Shown here: piece after piece, positions 24,101 through 31,379 of the stretch
Numbering within the stretch: the stretch's first letter is position 1
Layout of the letters: every line of letters begins with the position of its first letter
DNA from: Prosopocoilus inquinatus
Taxonomy: Eukaryota > Arthropoda > Insecta > Coleoptera > Lucanidae
DNA length: 64,000 nucleotides
NCBI GenBank assembly: GCA_036172665.1
Contig: CM069877.1
Coordinates: forward strand, 10,312,501 to 10,376,500
Direction of reading: 5' to 3'
Notes under the pieces: generated by a model
Databases searched by the model: none
What the model was told of the DNA's origin: nothing
What the model saw: only the letters and a program-made list of their open reading frames with translations
Program-made: the position numbers and the translations under genes

Positions 24101-25992
24101 CGCATCGATCATTTACCTAATAAAATGAATTTGGCCAAAAGAAAAAGTAGTGCCTGTCCCATTTGCAATCCGATCAAGTGGATGACTTCGAATTTGTCCC
24201 AACTCTCTTGAGTGATGTTCCAACGAACCTCCAAGCACAAGCAAAAATTGTTTTTTTATAAATATATTATTTATTTATAATAAATTTGGAAAAGGAAAGG
24301 CAGTATCTGTCCCAACTGAATCGAGTGGCGGACTCCAAATTTCTCCCAACTCATTTGAAGGACTTCTTGACGTCCTCTAAGCACAAAAACGTTTTTCTCT
24401 TTTACATCGACCAATGGCCTAGAGCGAATTTGGTCAAAAGCAGTGTCTGACCCAATCCCAGTCCCGACCCAATCAAGTCGAAGACTTCAAACTTGCTCCA
24501 AAGGGAAAGCAGTGTCTTTCGCGTTTAAAGCGGGACAGCTTCGTACTTACCTCGGCCAAACGTCTGGAATAAATGTGGAACGAGATGAACCTCAGCGCCT
24601 TGCCCAGTCCGGCGAACTGCAGGAACTCGACCGCCAAGCTGCTCTCGTGTATGCCCGGGATGACGAGGTCCATGTGCGTCGGGATCGACGAGAGCAGGTC
24701 GAAGATGAAGTAGGTCAGGCAGTAACGTCTGTAACCACAGACGCGATTCATCCGATTGACAACAAAAGGACAAGAGAAGAAAAGGTAAAGATAAAAAAAG
24801 GAGAAGAGAAGAAGAAGAGACCATAAGAAACGGGGACGAGAAGAGAAGAAAAAGAGAAGAGATGAAAAGGAGAAGAGAAGAAAAGGAGACGATAAGAAAC
24901 AGAGAAGAAAACGAGAAGAGAAGAAAAGGAGAAGAGAAGAAAAGGAGACGATAGGAAACAGAGAAGAAAACGAGAAGAGAAGAAAAGGAGAAGAGAAGAA
25001 AAGGGAGAAGATATGAAAAGGAGAAAAGATGAAAAGGAGAAGAGATGAAAGGGAAAAAGAAGAAAATTACAAGAGAGAAGAAAAAATTGCGACGCTTACA
25101 AGATGATCTTCTTGGGCTGCATCACCACCTCTCGCTTCTTGTGGTCGCAGTAGCCGGTGAAGAAGTTCATGAGGACGTCGCAGCAGCAGATTAGGTCGAG
25201 GATCAGGCGGAAGCACTTCCAGGTCTTGAAGTCGTTGAGGTGGGGCTTAAGGTCGCACTTGAACGAGGCCAAATCCAGGGGTATGGCTATGAAGACCGTC
25301 GCCAGGATTAAGACCATCACTGCTTCCCACCATTTCCTATCGAAAGAAGGCCAAAAATACCAAAATACCAAACAGGGTCAATGAACTATCGAAATACTAA
25401 GTGGTTCGAAATGGTTACGACCCTCCTTTCCTTTCGTCCCAATTCGAAACCCAAAAGGAGGCGTAACAATATACCTTTTAGCAATGAAAAGACCCTAAAG
25501 AATGGGTCAATACTCTACCTGTATTAGATGAGAAACACCTAAAGAAAGAGCACGCGTAACAGTACGCTTAATGAGAAGACCCTAAAGAAAGGGCGCGCGT
25601 AACAATATACCTACATGAAGAGAAGACCCAAAAGTATGCAAACGTGACAATTCAAATGAGATACTCTTTACCTTGCCACGCTGAAAGGATGTATGATGTG
25701 GAGATGCCTCATCTGCAGTCGGTGCTGCTCCTCCAGGGCCTTCTGGCTCTGCAAGAACCTGTTCCCTCGGACGTTCAGCTCGGAAGCCATCCTGGACCGT
25801 ATCAGCATCTTTCTGATTTGGGTGAGGATGTTCCCGCTGCTTTGGAACATGGGCAGGTCCTCCCATGACGAGGTTATCTCGCAGTCGTGGCCGTATTTGG
25901 CGAACTGGAATGTCGACGGAAGGTAAACCTGGAGGACGGGACGATCCAAAGGAAGGAAGGAAACTTACGAGCTTGTTTTTGGCGGCGCACAT
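11879..25992 (-). CDS. Cyclic-nucleotide-gated (HCN/CNG-like) ion channel subunit, whole gene span
   Basis: Nine minus-strand coding exons give about 560 residues in the order of the HCN/CNG/KCNH superfamily: a cytoplasmic N-terminus with the HPFS motif that precedes S1 in HCN channels, S1-S6, a C-linker and a cyclic-nucleotide-binding domain. Joined exon by exon: 25992-25969, 25928-25672, 25336-25100, 24728-24551, 21632-21495, 17898-17726, 17635-17430, 17320-17111, 12130-11879. All junctions but one keep phase; the S5-to-pore junction (21495 to 17898) does not. The binding domain keeps FGEIAL and an Arg-Glu-Ala-Ser version of the phosphate cassette. The pore reads LVSNSAQG where HCN channels have CIGYG, and S4 has few basic residues. 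Insects carry divergent HCN-like paralogues, so this may be one of them. It may need a partner subunit, or may not conduct as a K+ channel; that is inference. Confidence 0.85.
12177..12215. repeat. Inverted repeat near the intron end, with a TGACGTCA site (left copy)
   Basis: GATCGGAATCACATATTTTG then ACGTCATCACTAGG is the reverse complement, with about four mismatches in 37, of the sequence at 17003-17041. TGACGTCA is a perfect CRE/ATF palindrome. The pair could be the ends of a composite 4.9-kb insertion or two separate copies of a small repeat. Confidence 0.6.
13049..13096 (-). ncRNA. Hammerhead ribozyme, left palindrome arm
   Basis: On the minus strand: helix I TTTCTG with CAGAGG, CUGAAGA (13089-13083), helix II AGCCC/GGGCT with loop CAAGCA, GAAA, palindromic ACAGCUGU and GUC (13057-13055). 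The core is identical to the copy at 1312-1360. Confidence 0.72.
13212..13260 (+). ncRNA. Hammerhead ribozyme, right palindrome arm
   Basis: On the plus strand: helix I GTTTCTG (13212-13218) with CAGAGGC (13254-13260), CUGAAGA (13219-13225), helix II AGCCC/GGGCT (13226-13241), GAAA (13242-13245), cleavage GUC (13251-13253). It is the mirror of the left-arm copy, so transcripts of either strand contain one sense ribozyme and one antisense ribozyme. Confidence 0.72.
14625..14765. repeat. Small inverted-repeat element
   Basis: GGGCCGTTTTCGTAATAGGA followed by CTTTAAATTTAA faces TTAAAGTTTGATTCTGTAAA then CGGCC at the right end. Internal blocks are all TTTAAA-like. The ends resemble the GGCC-GTTTCATAA family at 57 kb. 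Confidence 0.5.
14870..14925. repeat. Palindrome rich in ACTAGT
   Basis: GTTAACTAGTTATGACTAGT then TAACCCGGTTAACTAGTCAT contains four nested copies of TAACTAGT or its complement around a central CCGG. It is short and its role is unknown. Confidence 0.6.
15160..16440. repeat. Second block of the C-rich degenerate array
   Basis: The unit order is as in 7950-10990: GAGTTGATYGGGTAGCC, a C-run, TTAGTTAATTAAGG, CATTAAGCAATAAAAA, AAAACAATTTAAATT and AAGACAGAAAA. The tRNA-like palindrome at 15330-15510 lies in the middle of this block. Confidence 0.75.
15330..15510. repeat. Palindromic element with tRNA-like T-arms (pol III B box) in both arms
   Basis: The arms pair from AATTAATTAAGGAAAGAACT / ..TTCTTTTCTTAATTAATTCC inward through AACAGGAGGAC and TCTGTCACAT to a short centre near 15417. 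The right arm has CCCGGGTTCGATTC on the plus strand and the left arm has the same on the minus strand. GGTTCGATTC matches the pol III B box (GGTTCGANTCC), the T-loop of a tRNA. I could not fold a complete cloverleaf, so this is tRNA-derived or tRNA-like, not a tRNA gene. Confidence 0.6.
16476..16520. repeat. Short hairpin
   Basis: ACCCCTATTTATTTT and AAAATAAATAGGGGT form a perfect 15-bp stem with a few bases between. It is intronic. Confidence 0.6.
17003..17041. repeat. Inverted repeat near the intron end, with a TGACGTCA site (right copy)
   Basis: CCTATTGATGACGTCAAAAT then ATGCGATTCCGATCGCTA is the partner, in opposite orientation, of 12177-12215. It starts about 70 bases into the intron from exon 8. 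Confidence 0.6.
17111..17320 (-). CDS. Channel exon 8: C-linker end and first half of the cNMP-binding domain
   Basis: Acceptor GTTTTGCAG|GAGATT; donor ACCGAG|GTTTTA; both phase 0, 70 residues. It encodes EIVMHSCRKLVENVEFFKNL and then the beta-roll start with NGMYFIASGCVAIYTKHGTE, matching G-x-(K/N)-MYFI..G.V.V of the family. Confidence 0.92.
17430..17635 (-). CDS. Channel exon 7: post-S6 gate and C-linker
   Basis: Acceptor CTGTTTAG|CCCAAT; donor CGACAG|GTAGTT. It encodes QFLDVVASTGSSTHKYREMV ... LREYMRHKQLPEMLQRRLIG, then YYEFRFQKSYFRESEILNAI and SGQLRQ. This is a clear C-linker: the YM..(H/K)KLP, R..I..YYE.R(Y/F) and (E/D)..IL..(L/I)...LR signature of HCN and CNG channels is kept in order. 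Confidence 0.92.
17726..17898 (-). CDS. Channel exon 6: pore loop and S6
   Basis: Acceptor TTTTTTAAG|GAATAA; donor TCTCATAT|GTGAGC. It encodes NKNNVPVDAGTAYLGSLYRT, then IHLVSNSAQGIPIVN and S6, about RIYVIVVWFLSRVIFFFLIS. The pore-helix region LGSLYRTIHLV aligns with HCN's ALFKAMSHMLC, and SNSAQG stands where IGYG is expected, so the selectivity filter is missing. The 5' phase is unmatched; an alternative acceptor at GTCCCCGTAG inside the exon with a weak donor AGCG|GTCGGG in exon 5 would restore frame. Confidence 0.8.
18424..18474 (-). ncRNA. Diverged hammerhead ribozyme
   Basis: On the minus strand: helix I CATCCTG pairs with CAG-AG-GATG (3 bp, a 2-base bulge, 4 bp). CUGACGA (18467-18461) fits CUGANGA. 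Helix II is AGCCC/GGGCT with loop CAAATA, then GAAA, palindromic ACAGCUGU and the permitted triplet GUA. Sequence outside the core differs from the other copies while pairing is kept, which suggests the structure has been under selection. Confidence 0.65.
18630..19250. repeat. Direct repeat with TACAGGGTG end
   Basis: CTCAACAGTCACAGTCTAAG ... AAGACTGTGACTTTTCT ... TTCAAATATTT then ATTATACAGGGTGAATAAAA occurs at about 18702-18840 and again at about 19123-19245. The inner CAGTCACAGTCT / AAGACTGTGACT pair is itself inverted. Confidence 0.65.
19320..20960. repeat. T-rich degenerate tandem stretch
   Basis: Recurring blocks are TTGTTGGTCTTTCC, AAATCACCGTGTCGTT, CGTTTTTCTTTTGTC and AACGCC..GTGATTTCTG, spaced about 170-180 bp at the left end, then more diverged. 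A (CT)n run lies at 20531-20549. No gene is seen on either strand. Confidence 0.65.
21495..21632 (-). CDS. Channel exon 5: S5
   Basis: Acceptor ACTTTCAG|GCCTTC; donor GGGAA|GTAAGG. It encodes 46 residues, AFNINYAVYKVMQSMFCYLL through to NYSGRE. The S5 helix is about residues 241-264. NYSG is a possible N-glycosylation site on the extracellular side. The exon ends in phase 0, which does not fit the next recognised exon (needs two carried bases). Confidence 0.85.
21633..24550. repeat. Intronic satellite, unit about 144 bp, between S4 and S5 exons
   Basis: From about 21840 to 24460 a unit is repeated roughly 17 times. It reads CTGTCCCAACTCGATCAAGT, AAATTTGTCCCAACTCACTT, GAGTGACGTCCCGACGTCTC, TAAGCATAAAAATGTTT, ACATCGACCAATCGCCTA and GAATTTGGCC. 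Early units are evenly spaced (AAGCATAAAAATG at 22083, 22227, 22371, 22514); later ones are more diverged. Most units carry TGACGTC next to GACGTC. The remaining 200 bases beside the exons are unique. Confidence 0.88.
24551..24728 (-). CDS. Channel exon 4: S3 and S4
   Basis: Acceptor GGTTACAG|ACGTTA; donor GCCGAG|GTAAGT. It encodes about residues 173-232. S3 carries YFIFDLLSSIPTHMDLV, matching the conserved F-x-D-L-(I/L)-SSIP of HCN S3. The S4 equivalent, EFLQFAGLGKALRFISFHIY followed by SRRLAE, has only about four Lys/Arg and lacks the regular every-third-residue ladder. A partial inverted copy of this exon's 5' end lies at 26395-26452. Confidence 0.9.
24760..25090. repeat. Polypurine tract (GAA/GGA-rich) in the S2-S3 intron
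   Basis: About 330 bases are almost all A and G, built from AGAAGAGAAGAAAAGGAGA-like units. On the gene's own strand this is a polypyrimidine run leading to the exon 4 acceptor. A pyrimidine-rich tract in reverse orientation lies at 26100-26390, so the two could pair in a transcript. Confidence 0.85.
25100..25336 (-). CDS. Channel exon 3: S1 and S2
   Basis: Acceptor TCGATAG|GAAATG; donor ATCATCTT|GTAAGC. It encodes about residues 95-173. S1 is WWEAVMVLILATVFIAIPLD (96-115). After a short loop, S2 covers about 135-156 (CFRLILDLICCCDVLMNFFT) and ends in FFTGY, as HCN and KCNH S2 ends in F-x-TG(Y/F). The QPKKIIL stretch leads into S3, like the DPK-I segment of HCN channels. Confidence 0.9.
25672..25928 (-). 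CDS. Channel exon 2: cytoplasmic N-terminal region to the HPFS motif
   Basis: The exon encodes about residues 9-94, from VYLPSTFQFAKYG to MRHLHIIHPFSVAR. It is hydrophilic and basic with no membrane segment, and ends in IHPFS, the motif just before S1 in HCN-type channels. Donor GCAAG|GTAAAG leaves two bases of an Arg codon completed by the next exon. Confidence 0.8.
25969..25992 (-). CDS. Channel exon 1: putative start, MCAAKNKL
   Basis: ATG at 25992-25990 opens eight codons ending in a strong donor, CTC|GTAAGTTT. The 40-base intron (25968-25929) ends in TCCTCCAG. The join is phase 0 and leads directly into VYLPSTFQF. The frame stays open upstream of the ATG, and TGTGACAG at about 26008-26015 could be an acceptor, so a further 5' exon cannot be excluded. 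Start choice is therefore moderate. Confidence 0.55.
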
Positions 25993-26099
25993 GGAATTGG
26001 GATTTGATCTGTCACAGGTTTGTTTGTGATTATGTTTTTTTTTTTGCGACGAGGTAACTATTGGGGGGGGGAAAGGAAACGAAACAAGGTGAGACGACT

Positions 26100-26452
26100 T
26101 GATTTTTTATTAATGAGGAGCAACTTTTTCTTCTCCTCTCCCTTTCTTCTTCTTTCCTTTTCTTCTCTTCTCCTTTTCATCTCTTTTCCTTTTCATATCT
26201 TCTCCCTTTTCTTCTCTTCTCCTTTTCCTTTCTCCTCTTTTTCGTCTCTACTCTTCTCTGTTTCTTATCGTCTTCTATTCTTCTCTTCTCTTTTTTGGAG
26301 CGAATGCAGAATACAGGGAAATTCATTTTCATTTACGATTTTTTTTTTGTTTTTTGGTATTTTTTATTTTTCTCTTCCCTCTTCTCCTATTCTTCTCAAT
26401 CGGATGAATCGCGTCTGGTTTTAGACGTTACTGCCTCACCTACTTCATCATG
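26100..26452 (+). pseudogene. Inverted partial copy of channel exon 4 boundary with its pyrimidine tract
   Basis: At 26395-26452 the plus strand reads TCAATCGGATGAATCGCGTC, TGG, then TTTTAG|ACGTTACTGCCTCACC and TACTTCATC. This matches, at about 50 of 57 positions, the minus-strand intron-exon junction of exon 4 (24759-24702), including its acceptor AG. The upstream 26100-26390 is pyrimidine-rich, as is the genuine intron on the gene strand. The match stops after about 30 coding bases, so it is a fragment and not an alternative exon on the same strand. Confidence 0.75.
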
Positions 26453-28570
26453 TGGATTGCGAAACGTACACCTGCGGACAAAAAAAGACTGACCCGTCAT
26501 ATTGACATTGACATGTGTACGGATCTTGAGTTTTGGAGGTTATAATAAATGTCATGTGTGGTTTGGAACTGTAATAGTCATGCCACAACATGACAGCTCC
26601 AATAATTTAGTTCTTTCGCACGTCGAATATCGTTTATTATATAAAAAAATATACAATACAAAAAAAAAGAAATAACGAAGCAGTTTTTTTGTCGGTGAGT
26701 GTACGTAAGTGGCGTTTTAAATTTTGGCGGAAAATTTCTAATGTGCATAAATTACAGAAATGTTAAGTATCAACCAAAAGATATCTAGGAATTTTGTTTT
26801 CTCGCATCATAAATCGACAAGCACTGTTTTTTTTTTTAATTTTGATAGCCCTAATTTTTTTGTTTTCTAAAATTTTTCTGTTGTTTTTCTTTAAATTTCT
26901 TCACTTTTTTGTCGTTTCTCCGTTGGTTTGGATGCGTCTAAGTTCTTCTCAGTTGAATTCTGTTGATACTATTTTTAAAATGTTCATCATTTTATGGCAT
27001 TTTTGATAAATTTAATTTTGTTTTTTAATTTTTCGAATTTTTCTAGCATTTTTTCTCTAAATTGTTCTGATTTTGTTTCATTTATTTGTGTTTTGTTTGT
27101 TTTTTGTGTTTCTTTTTTTAATTTTGAGACGACCCTAATTTTTCAAATTTTTTCTTTTCTAAAATTTTTCTGCTGTTTTTCTTTTTTCACCTTTTTCTCG
27201 TTTTTTCGTTGGTTTGGGTTCGTCTAAGCTCTTCTCAGTTGAATTGAGTTGAGTTGATACTATTTTTAAAATGTTCATCATTTTATAGCATTTTTTGATA
27301 AATTTAACTTTCTTTTTTAATTTTTCGAATTTTTCTAGTATTTTTTCTCTAAATTTTTCTGATTGTGCTTCATTTATTTATGTTTTGTTCATTTTATCCT
27401 TGGATTGGCGGCAAATTTCTAACGTGCATAAATTGCAGTGGCAAAGTTAAGCACCAAAAGATATCTAGGAATTTTGTTTTTTGACAACCATAAACCGACA
27501 AGCAGCGTTTCTTTTTTTTTAATTTTGAGATGACCCTAACGACCCTCTTTTCACTTTTTTCTCGTTTTTTCGTTGAGTTGGGTTCGTCTAGGTTCTCCTC
27601 AGTTGGGTTGAGTTGCTACTATTTTTCAAATTTACATCAATTTATGACATTTTTGATAAATTTAACTTTCTTTTAATTTTTCTATTTTTTCTAGTGTTTT
27701 TTTTCTTCTAAATTTTTTCGGTTTTTGTTTCATTTATTTATGTTTTGTTCATTTTTTCGTTGAATTGGCTTCGCTCGCTTGCATCGGTTGCAGTTGAGTT
27801 GGGTTATTTACATTTTTTTGTTGTTTTTTTATTTCATTTTTTCGTTGGGTTGGCTTCGATTAGATTAGTTTCGGCCGGGAACTATTTGTCAAATTTTCAA
27901 TATTTTTTGACAATTTTCATTAATTTTAATTGTTTAATGTTTCTGTCAGTATTTTTTAGTAAATTCTTTCGTGTTTTTTTCTTCATTCTTTCATTGTATT
28001 GGCTTCGCTTGCAACGGGTTGACTACTCTACTTTCTACTTTAATTTTATTTTAATTTTTAGATTTTTGTTCGTCTTTTTCCCCATGTTTTCAATTTTTGT
28101 TTGATTTTTTCTTTAATTTTTTCGTTGGATTAGCTTCACCAGGTTTTGGTTTCGGTCGGAAACTATTTTTCAAATGTTTGACAGTTTTTATTAATTTTAA
28201 TTTTTCAATTTTCTTGTTAGTATTTTTTATTAAATTTTTCCGCTTTTTTTTCTTTTTTCCGTTGAGTTGCCTTCGCTTATATTATCTCGACTGGCTTGTA
28301 TCTCGACTATCATGTATTATTATTATTAATTTTATTATTATTGTTATTAACTTTATTTTTCAGTTTTCTTCTAAACATGCAGTTTCTCAGCCAGTAGGCA
28401 TTTCCTACAGGGTTTTCATAATTGATTGTGCTCCACGTGATCACTTTACGCCTCCCAATTAGGCCATTTCAATACAATCAGTTGGCAGAACTGCACCAAA
28501 TTTAGTTACCAATTTCTTAAACGATGGTCACAGTGTTCCATTAACCTGTTTTTTCCTGCTTTGGAAATTT
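26453..28570. repeat. T-rich degenerate array upstream of the channel gene
   Basis: Between about 26780 and 28330 related units contain CTAGGAATTTTGTTTT, TTTTCGTTGGTTTGGGTTCG, TTCTCAGTTGAATTGAGTTG, ACTATTTTTAAAATGTTCAT and TTTTTCTAGTATTTTTTCTC. The TCGTTGGGTTGGCTTCG block is the reverse complement of CGAA.CCAACCCAACGA in the OSGIN intron at 41.6-43.2 kb. No gene is visible; the promoter of the channel gene could lie in here but is not identifiable. Confidence 0.6.
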
Positions 28571-28572
28571 GC

Positions 28573-28692
28573 AGAATTGGGTATTTGGGGATTGGCTTTT
28601 GTCGTTTACTTGACGAAAGCTATTGGTTATCGTTGATCACGTGATCAATGAAAACCAATTGGGCGGCAATGCCTAAATACCCAATCTTCCAA
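28573..28692. repeat. Inverted repeat centred on GATCACGTGATC
   Basis: GAATTGGGTATTTGGGGATT faces TGCCTAAATACCCAATCTTC, and GCTATTGGTTATCG faces ATGAAAACCAATTG, around the perfect palindrome GATCACGTGATC (about 28635-28646). CACGTG is an E-box. It may be a small transposon or a hairpin. Confidence 0.6.
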
Positions 28693-29640
28693 GCAAAGTA
28701 AAACAATTACTTAATCTTAATTTGAATTGTCAGCATAAAATTTAAGTAACGTACAAAACGTCAAAGATATAACACGATTTTATTATTTCAACGAACGATA
28801 ATTAATTGCCTTTTGGTTTGTTTACTACGTTATTGATTGATTAATCGTCGTATAGAATTCTCTTTTATATAAGGTCACTAAATCAACCTTATGTTTCTAC
28901 GGTTTTACAGCGACATCTTCAGGGCATCTTATAAAAGAAAACCGAGATTTCTGCTTTACCACGAGTGAACGCAGGAGTTTGCTGTTAAACAAGAGGTGGA
29001 GCGGATTGAGAAAATTCGGTAGAAAATCGGTGGAGAAAGTCGCCGATTTAGAATATCAAAAATCAGAACAGAAAGAGACATATTAACCTGCAAAAAATCA
29101 AAAACAAAAAAGAAAGAAAAAAAAACAGCAACAAAATACAAGGCACGACACGAGGAAAAAAAACAAAAGAAGATCGACAACACCAATCTAAACGAAAAAG
29201 CAACATTTTTCCGGACAGGTCAAGAAGTTCGTAGAAAATAAAAACAAACTATAAAGAAAATTTAAAAAGAAACAAACACCGAATTAAGTGCGTAACGTAA
29301 AACAAAAGATCACAACCGCAAAACTGTAAAGGACACAAAACAAACGAAAAACGAAAAAGCTCCAATAAAATCAGAAAAATCAATTGGATACGTCAAGTAA
29401 AAGAGAAATCCGTAGTACGAAAGCATAAAGAACAGAAGAAAAAAGAAAATAAAATTGATGGTTAAGTTGAACAAAAGACAAATGAATCTCTAGACCAAAA
29501 ACATATGAAAATTAAACACAACTGTAAAAAAAAAGCATCACGCGCCATCATCCAAGCGTCAGTCGACAAAACGTGAAAAATTTATTTGATAAAAATAAAC
29601 AAAAAAGAAATACAGGAGCATAAAGACAGAAAAATATATG
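28693..29640. other. A-rich non-coding stretch
   Basis: From about 29000 the sequence is A-rich with scattered CAAAAAACAAAAAGAAAG-type runs. No gene, tandem unit or splice-bounded frame was found. A CTGAAGATGTCGCTG motif on the minus strand near 28905-28925 recalls a hammerhead core but lacks a matching helix II. Confidence 0.4.
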
Positions 29641-29932
29641 TAGATATAACTATAATATGCACAAAAAAACTAAAACCAACGAAAATTTTGCAAATAAAAA
29701 CAAACTCGTAGGAAACAAAAGAAAACTGTAAAGCCAATAAAATGCGATAAAGATCATTCAATTGAAAAGATCAAAAATGCGTAAAACAGAAAAAAATAAC
29801 AGCAAAATTGAAAACATTTGAATTAGTCTTAGAATTGCGATAAAAATAAACCAAAGGCTAAAGTAACTGAAAAAAATAGACCTAAGTGCTTGAGATTGAG
29901 ATCATTTGACAGTTTATTGAGTCTATCTATTA

Positions 29933-30504
29933 TACCGGGTGTCCCGCGCCACGTGCTCACCCTTCTAGAATCTTTATTTATTAATCGATTAACCTGAATT
30001 TTGGAGACAATAAATTAAACAAAAAATGGAGTTTTTCGACATACCGCTAGTCGTCATAGGACTTCCGGTTTCGCCTGAAGTGATAACAACTTTCTTATTT
30101 TAAATAGAACACCCCATATATTTTTACATATCTGAAATTTGCGGATCATTACGAGTCCGAATACGTATCAATTGTTAATTTTGGTTTCCATGACAACGAG
30201 CAAAAAAAAAACTTTTATATTTTTAAATCTAGAAAGCTATGAATGCGAAGTATGATCACAACTGATCAAATAAGGAATCATTTCTATAACTGGGCTGCAA
30301 TAAAAAAAGAAAGCTATGAATCGCATTTTTTCTCGTGTGATTTTCTCACTTGATCGCATTAGATTGAAAAAATGATGCGATTCATTTTTTCGGTATGTCG
30401 AAAAATCTCATTTTTTGTTTAATTTATTGTCTCCAAAATTCAGGTTAATCGATCAATAATTGAAGATTCTAGAAGGGTGAGCACATGGCGCCGGACACCC
30501 GGTA
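29933..30504. mobile_element. 568-bp inverted-repeat element (MITE) with TA target duplication
   Basis: 29935-30502 starts CCGGGTGTCCCGCGCCACGT and ends with the near complement GGCGCCGGACACCCGG. The inverted ends extend about 110 bases, to CGACATACCG / CGGTATGTCG, through GCTCACCCTTCTAGAATCTT and GGAGACAATAAATTAAACAA. TA flanks both sides. The paralogous unfilled site near 33840-33855 reads CTATTATATGTATAG, showing exactly one TA. TA duplication points to the Tc1/mariner superfamily or its derivatives. No transposase is encoded. Confidence 0.88.
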
Positions 30505-31070
30505 TGTATAGTCTTACGTATTTTATTGTTGAAGCACATTATTATTTTTTATATACTATTTTGTTTTCTTTGACATTTTAATTTTTTTGACATTTCATTG
30601 AAATTTCTCCCCTAAAAATAATTTTTTTTTGGGTATGTTATATATCGTTGAAAAGCTCTTTTAAAAGACTATCTAACTAACCGAAAACCTATATATATAT
30701 ATATGGGTGCCATATGAAAAGCAAAAGTTAGCGCTAATAACTTGAAAACAAATGACAATCGGAGGTTTCTGTTTGCATCAAAAACTTTGTCTTAAAAAAG
30801 TGTCTGAACAATGTAAAAGTTTGGAAGAGGTCACATCAGGTGTTATCGAGTTATTGAGGAATATTGAAATCGTCAAATTTTGGTTTTCTTAAATTATCTT
30901 ATTATTTAAAAAAAGTTATGGTGAATTTGAAATGAGATTTGTTGCGAGCATTGAATTCTGCAAAACATTCCCCATTTAACCGTTGCTATATGTCTTCTAA
31001 TAACCGAGATGCCAGTGGTGAGCATCAAAATGTGGACACAGTGTACATATAAAACCCTTTGTAAATAAAT

Positions 31071-31280
31071 ATTAAAAATTACTTTTTTTTTAAGTTGGTT
31101 CCTGTGCGATGAAAATTGTAAGTTCAAAGTTTTTTTAATCTCGAACCGGACCAAAATATGAAGGGAAACACACTCAACGTTTCGCTGGCGAAGCCATAAA
31201 TCTATAGCGAAACGTTGAGTGTGTTTCCCTTCATATTTTTTCCGGTTCGAGATTGAAAAAACTTTGTAATTAAAAATTAC
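31071..31280. mobile_element. 186-bp palindromic element with 12-bp target site duplication (family B)
   Basis: 31083-31268 is bounded by perfect 12-bp repeats, ATTAAAAATTAC at 31071-31082 and 31269-31280. The unfilled paralogue near 34111 reads ATTAAAACTTAC once. The right two thirds form a palindrome of about 57 bp per arm: TCTCGAACCGGA..AAAATATG, then GAAGGGAAACACACTCAACG and TTTCGCT, facing the complement. Each arm contains GCGAAACGTTGAG, which looks like the GAAA and palindromic helix III half of a hammerhead, with a helix I-like GGGAAACACACTC/GAGTGTGTTTCCC pair. An intact CUGANGA is missing (CUGGCGA or CUAUAGA instead). Confidence 0.75.
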
Positions 31281-31379
31281 AATTAAATTCCCAATTTTAA
31301 CAGCAAAAGTAGTAATGTGAATGAATCAAAAATTTAACGCTTTCATGGAAATATTTCTTCTTCACTTCTTCCTCAATTA

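Larger units (their letters stand above)
29641..31330. repeat. Repeat copy 1, carrying two insertions
   Basis: 29655-29934 and 30503-30610 together match 33507-33960 in order, from GCACAAAAAAA.TAAAACCAA through AGTGCTTGAGATTGAGATCA to TGACATTTCATTGAAATTTC. 31049-31080 and 31281-31310 continue the match to 34087-34150 (AAAACCCTTTGTAAATAAAT ... ACAATTAAATTC). Copy 1 is split by a 568-bp TA-flanked element and a 186-bp palindromic element; about 30620-31045 is also absent from copy 2. Confidence 0.75.

Noticed and set aside
24443..25926. Open frames antisense to channel exons 2-4
   Set aside because: They are shadows of the coding exons; the exon strand is fixed by channel motifs and splice sites.
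28895..28930. Minus-strand CCTGAAGATGTCGCTG ... GTAGAAAC as a hammerhead
   Set aside because: Helix II would have mismatches at its fourth pair and the NUH triplet pairing fails, so at best it is a remnant.
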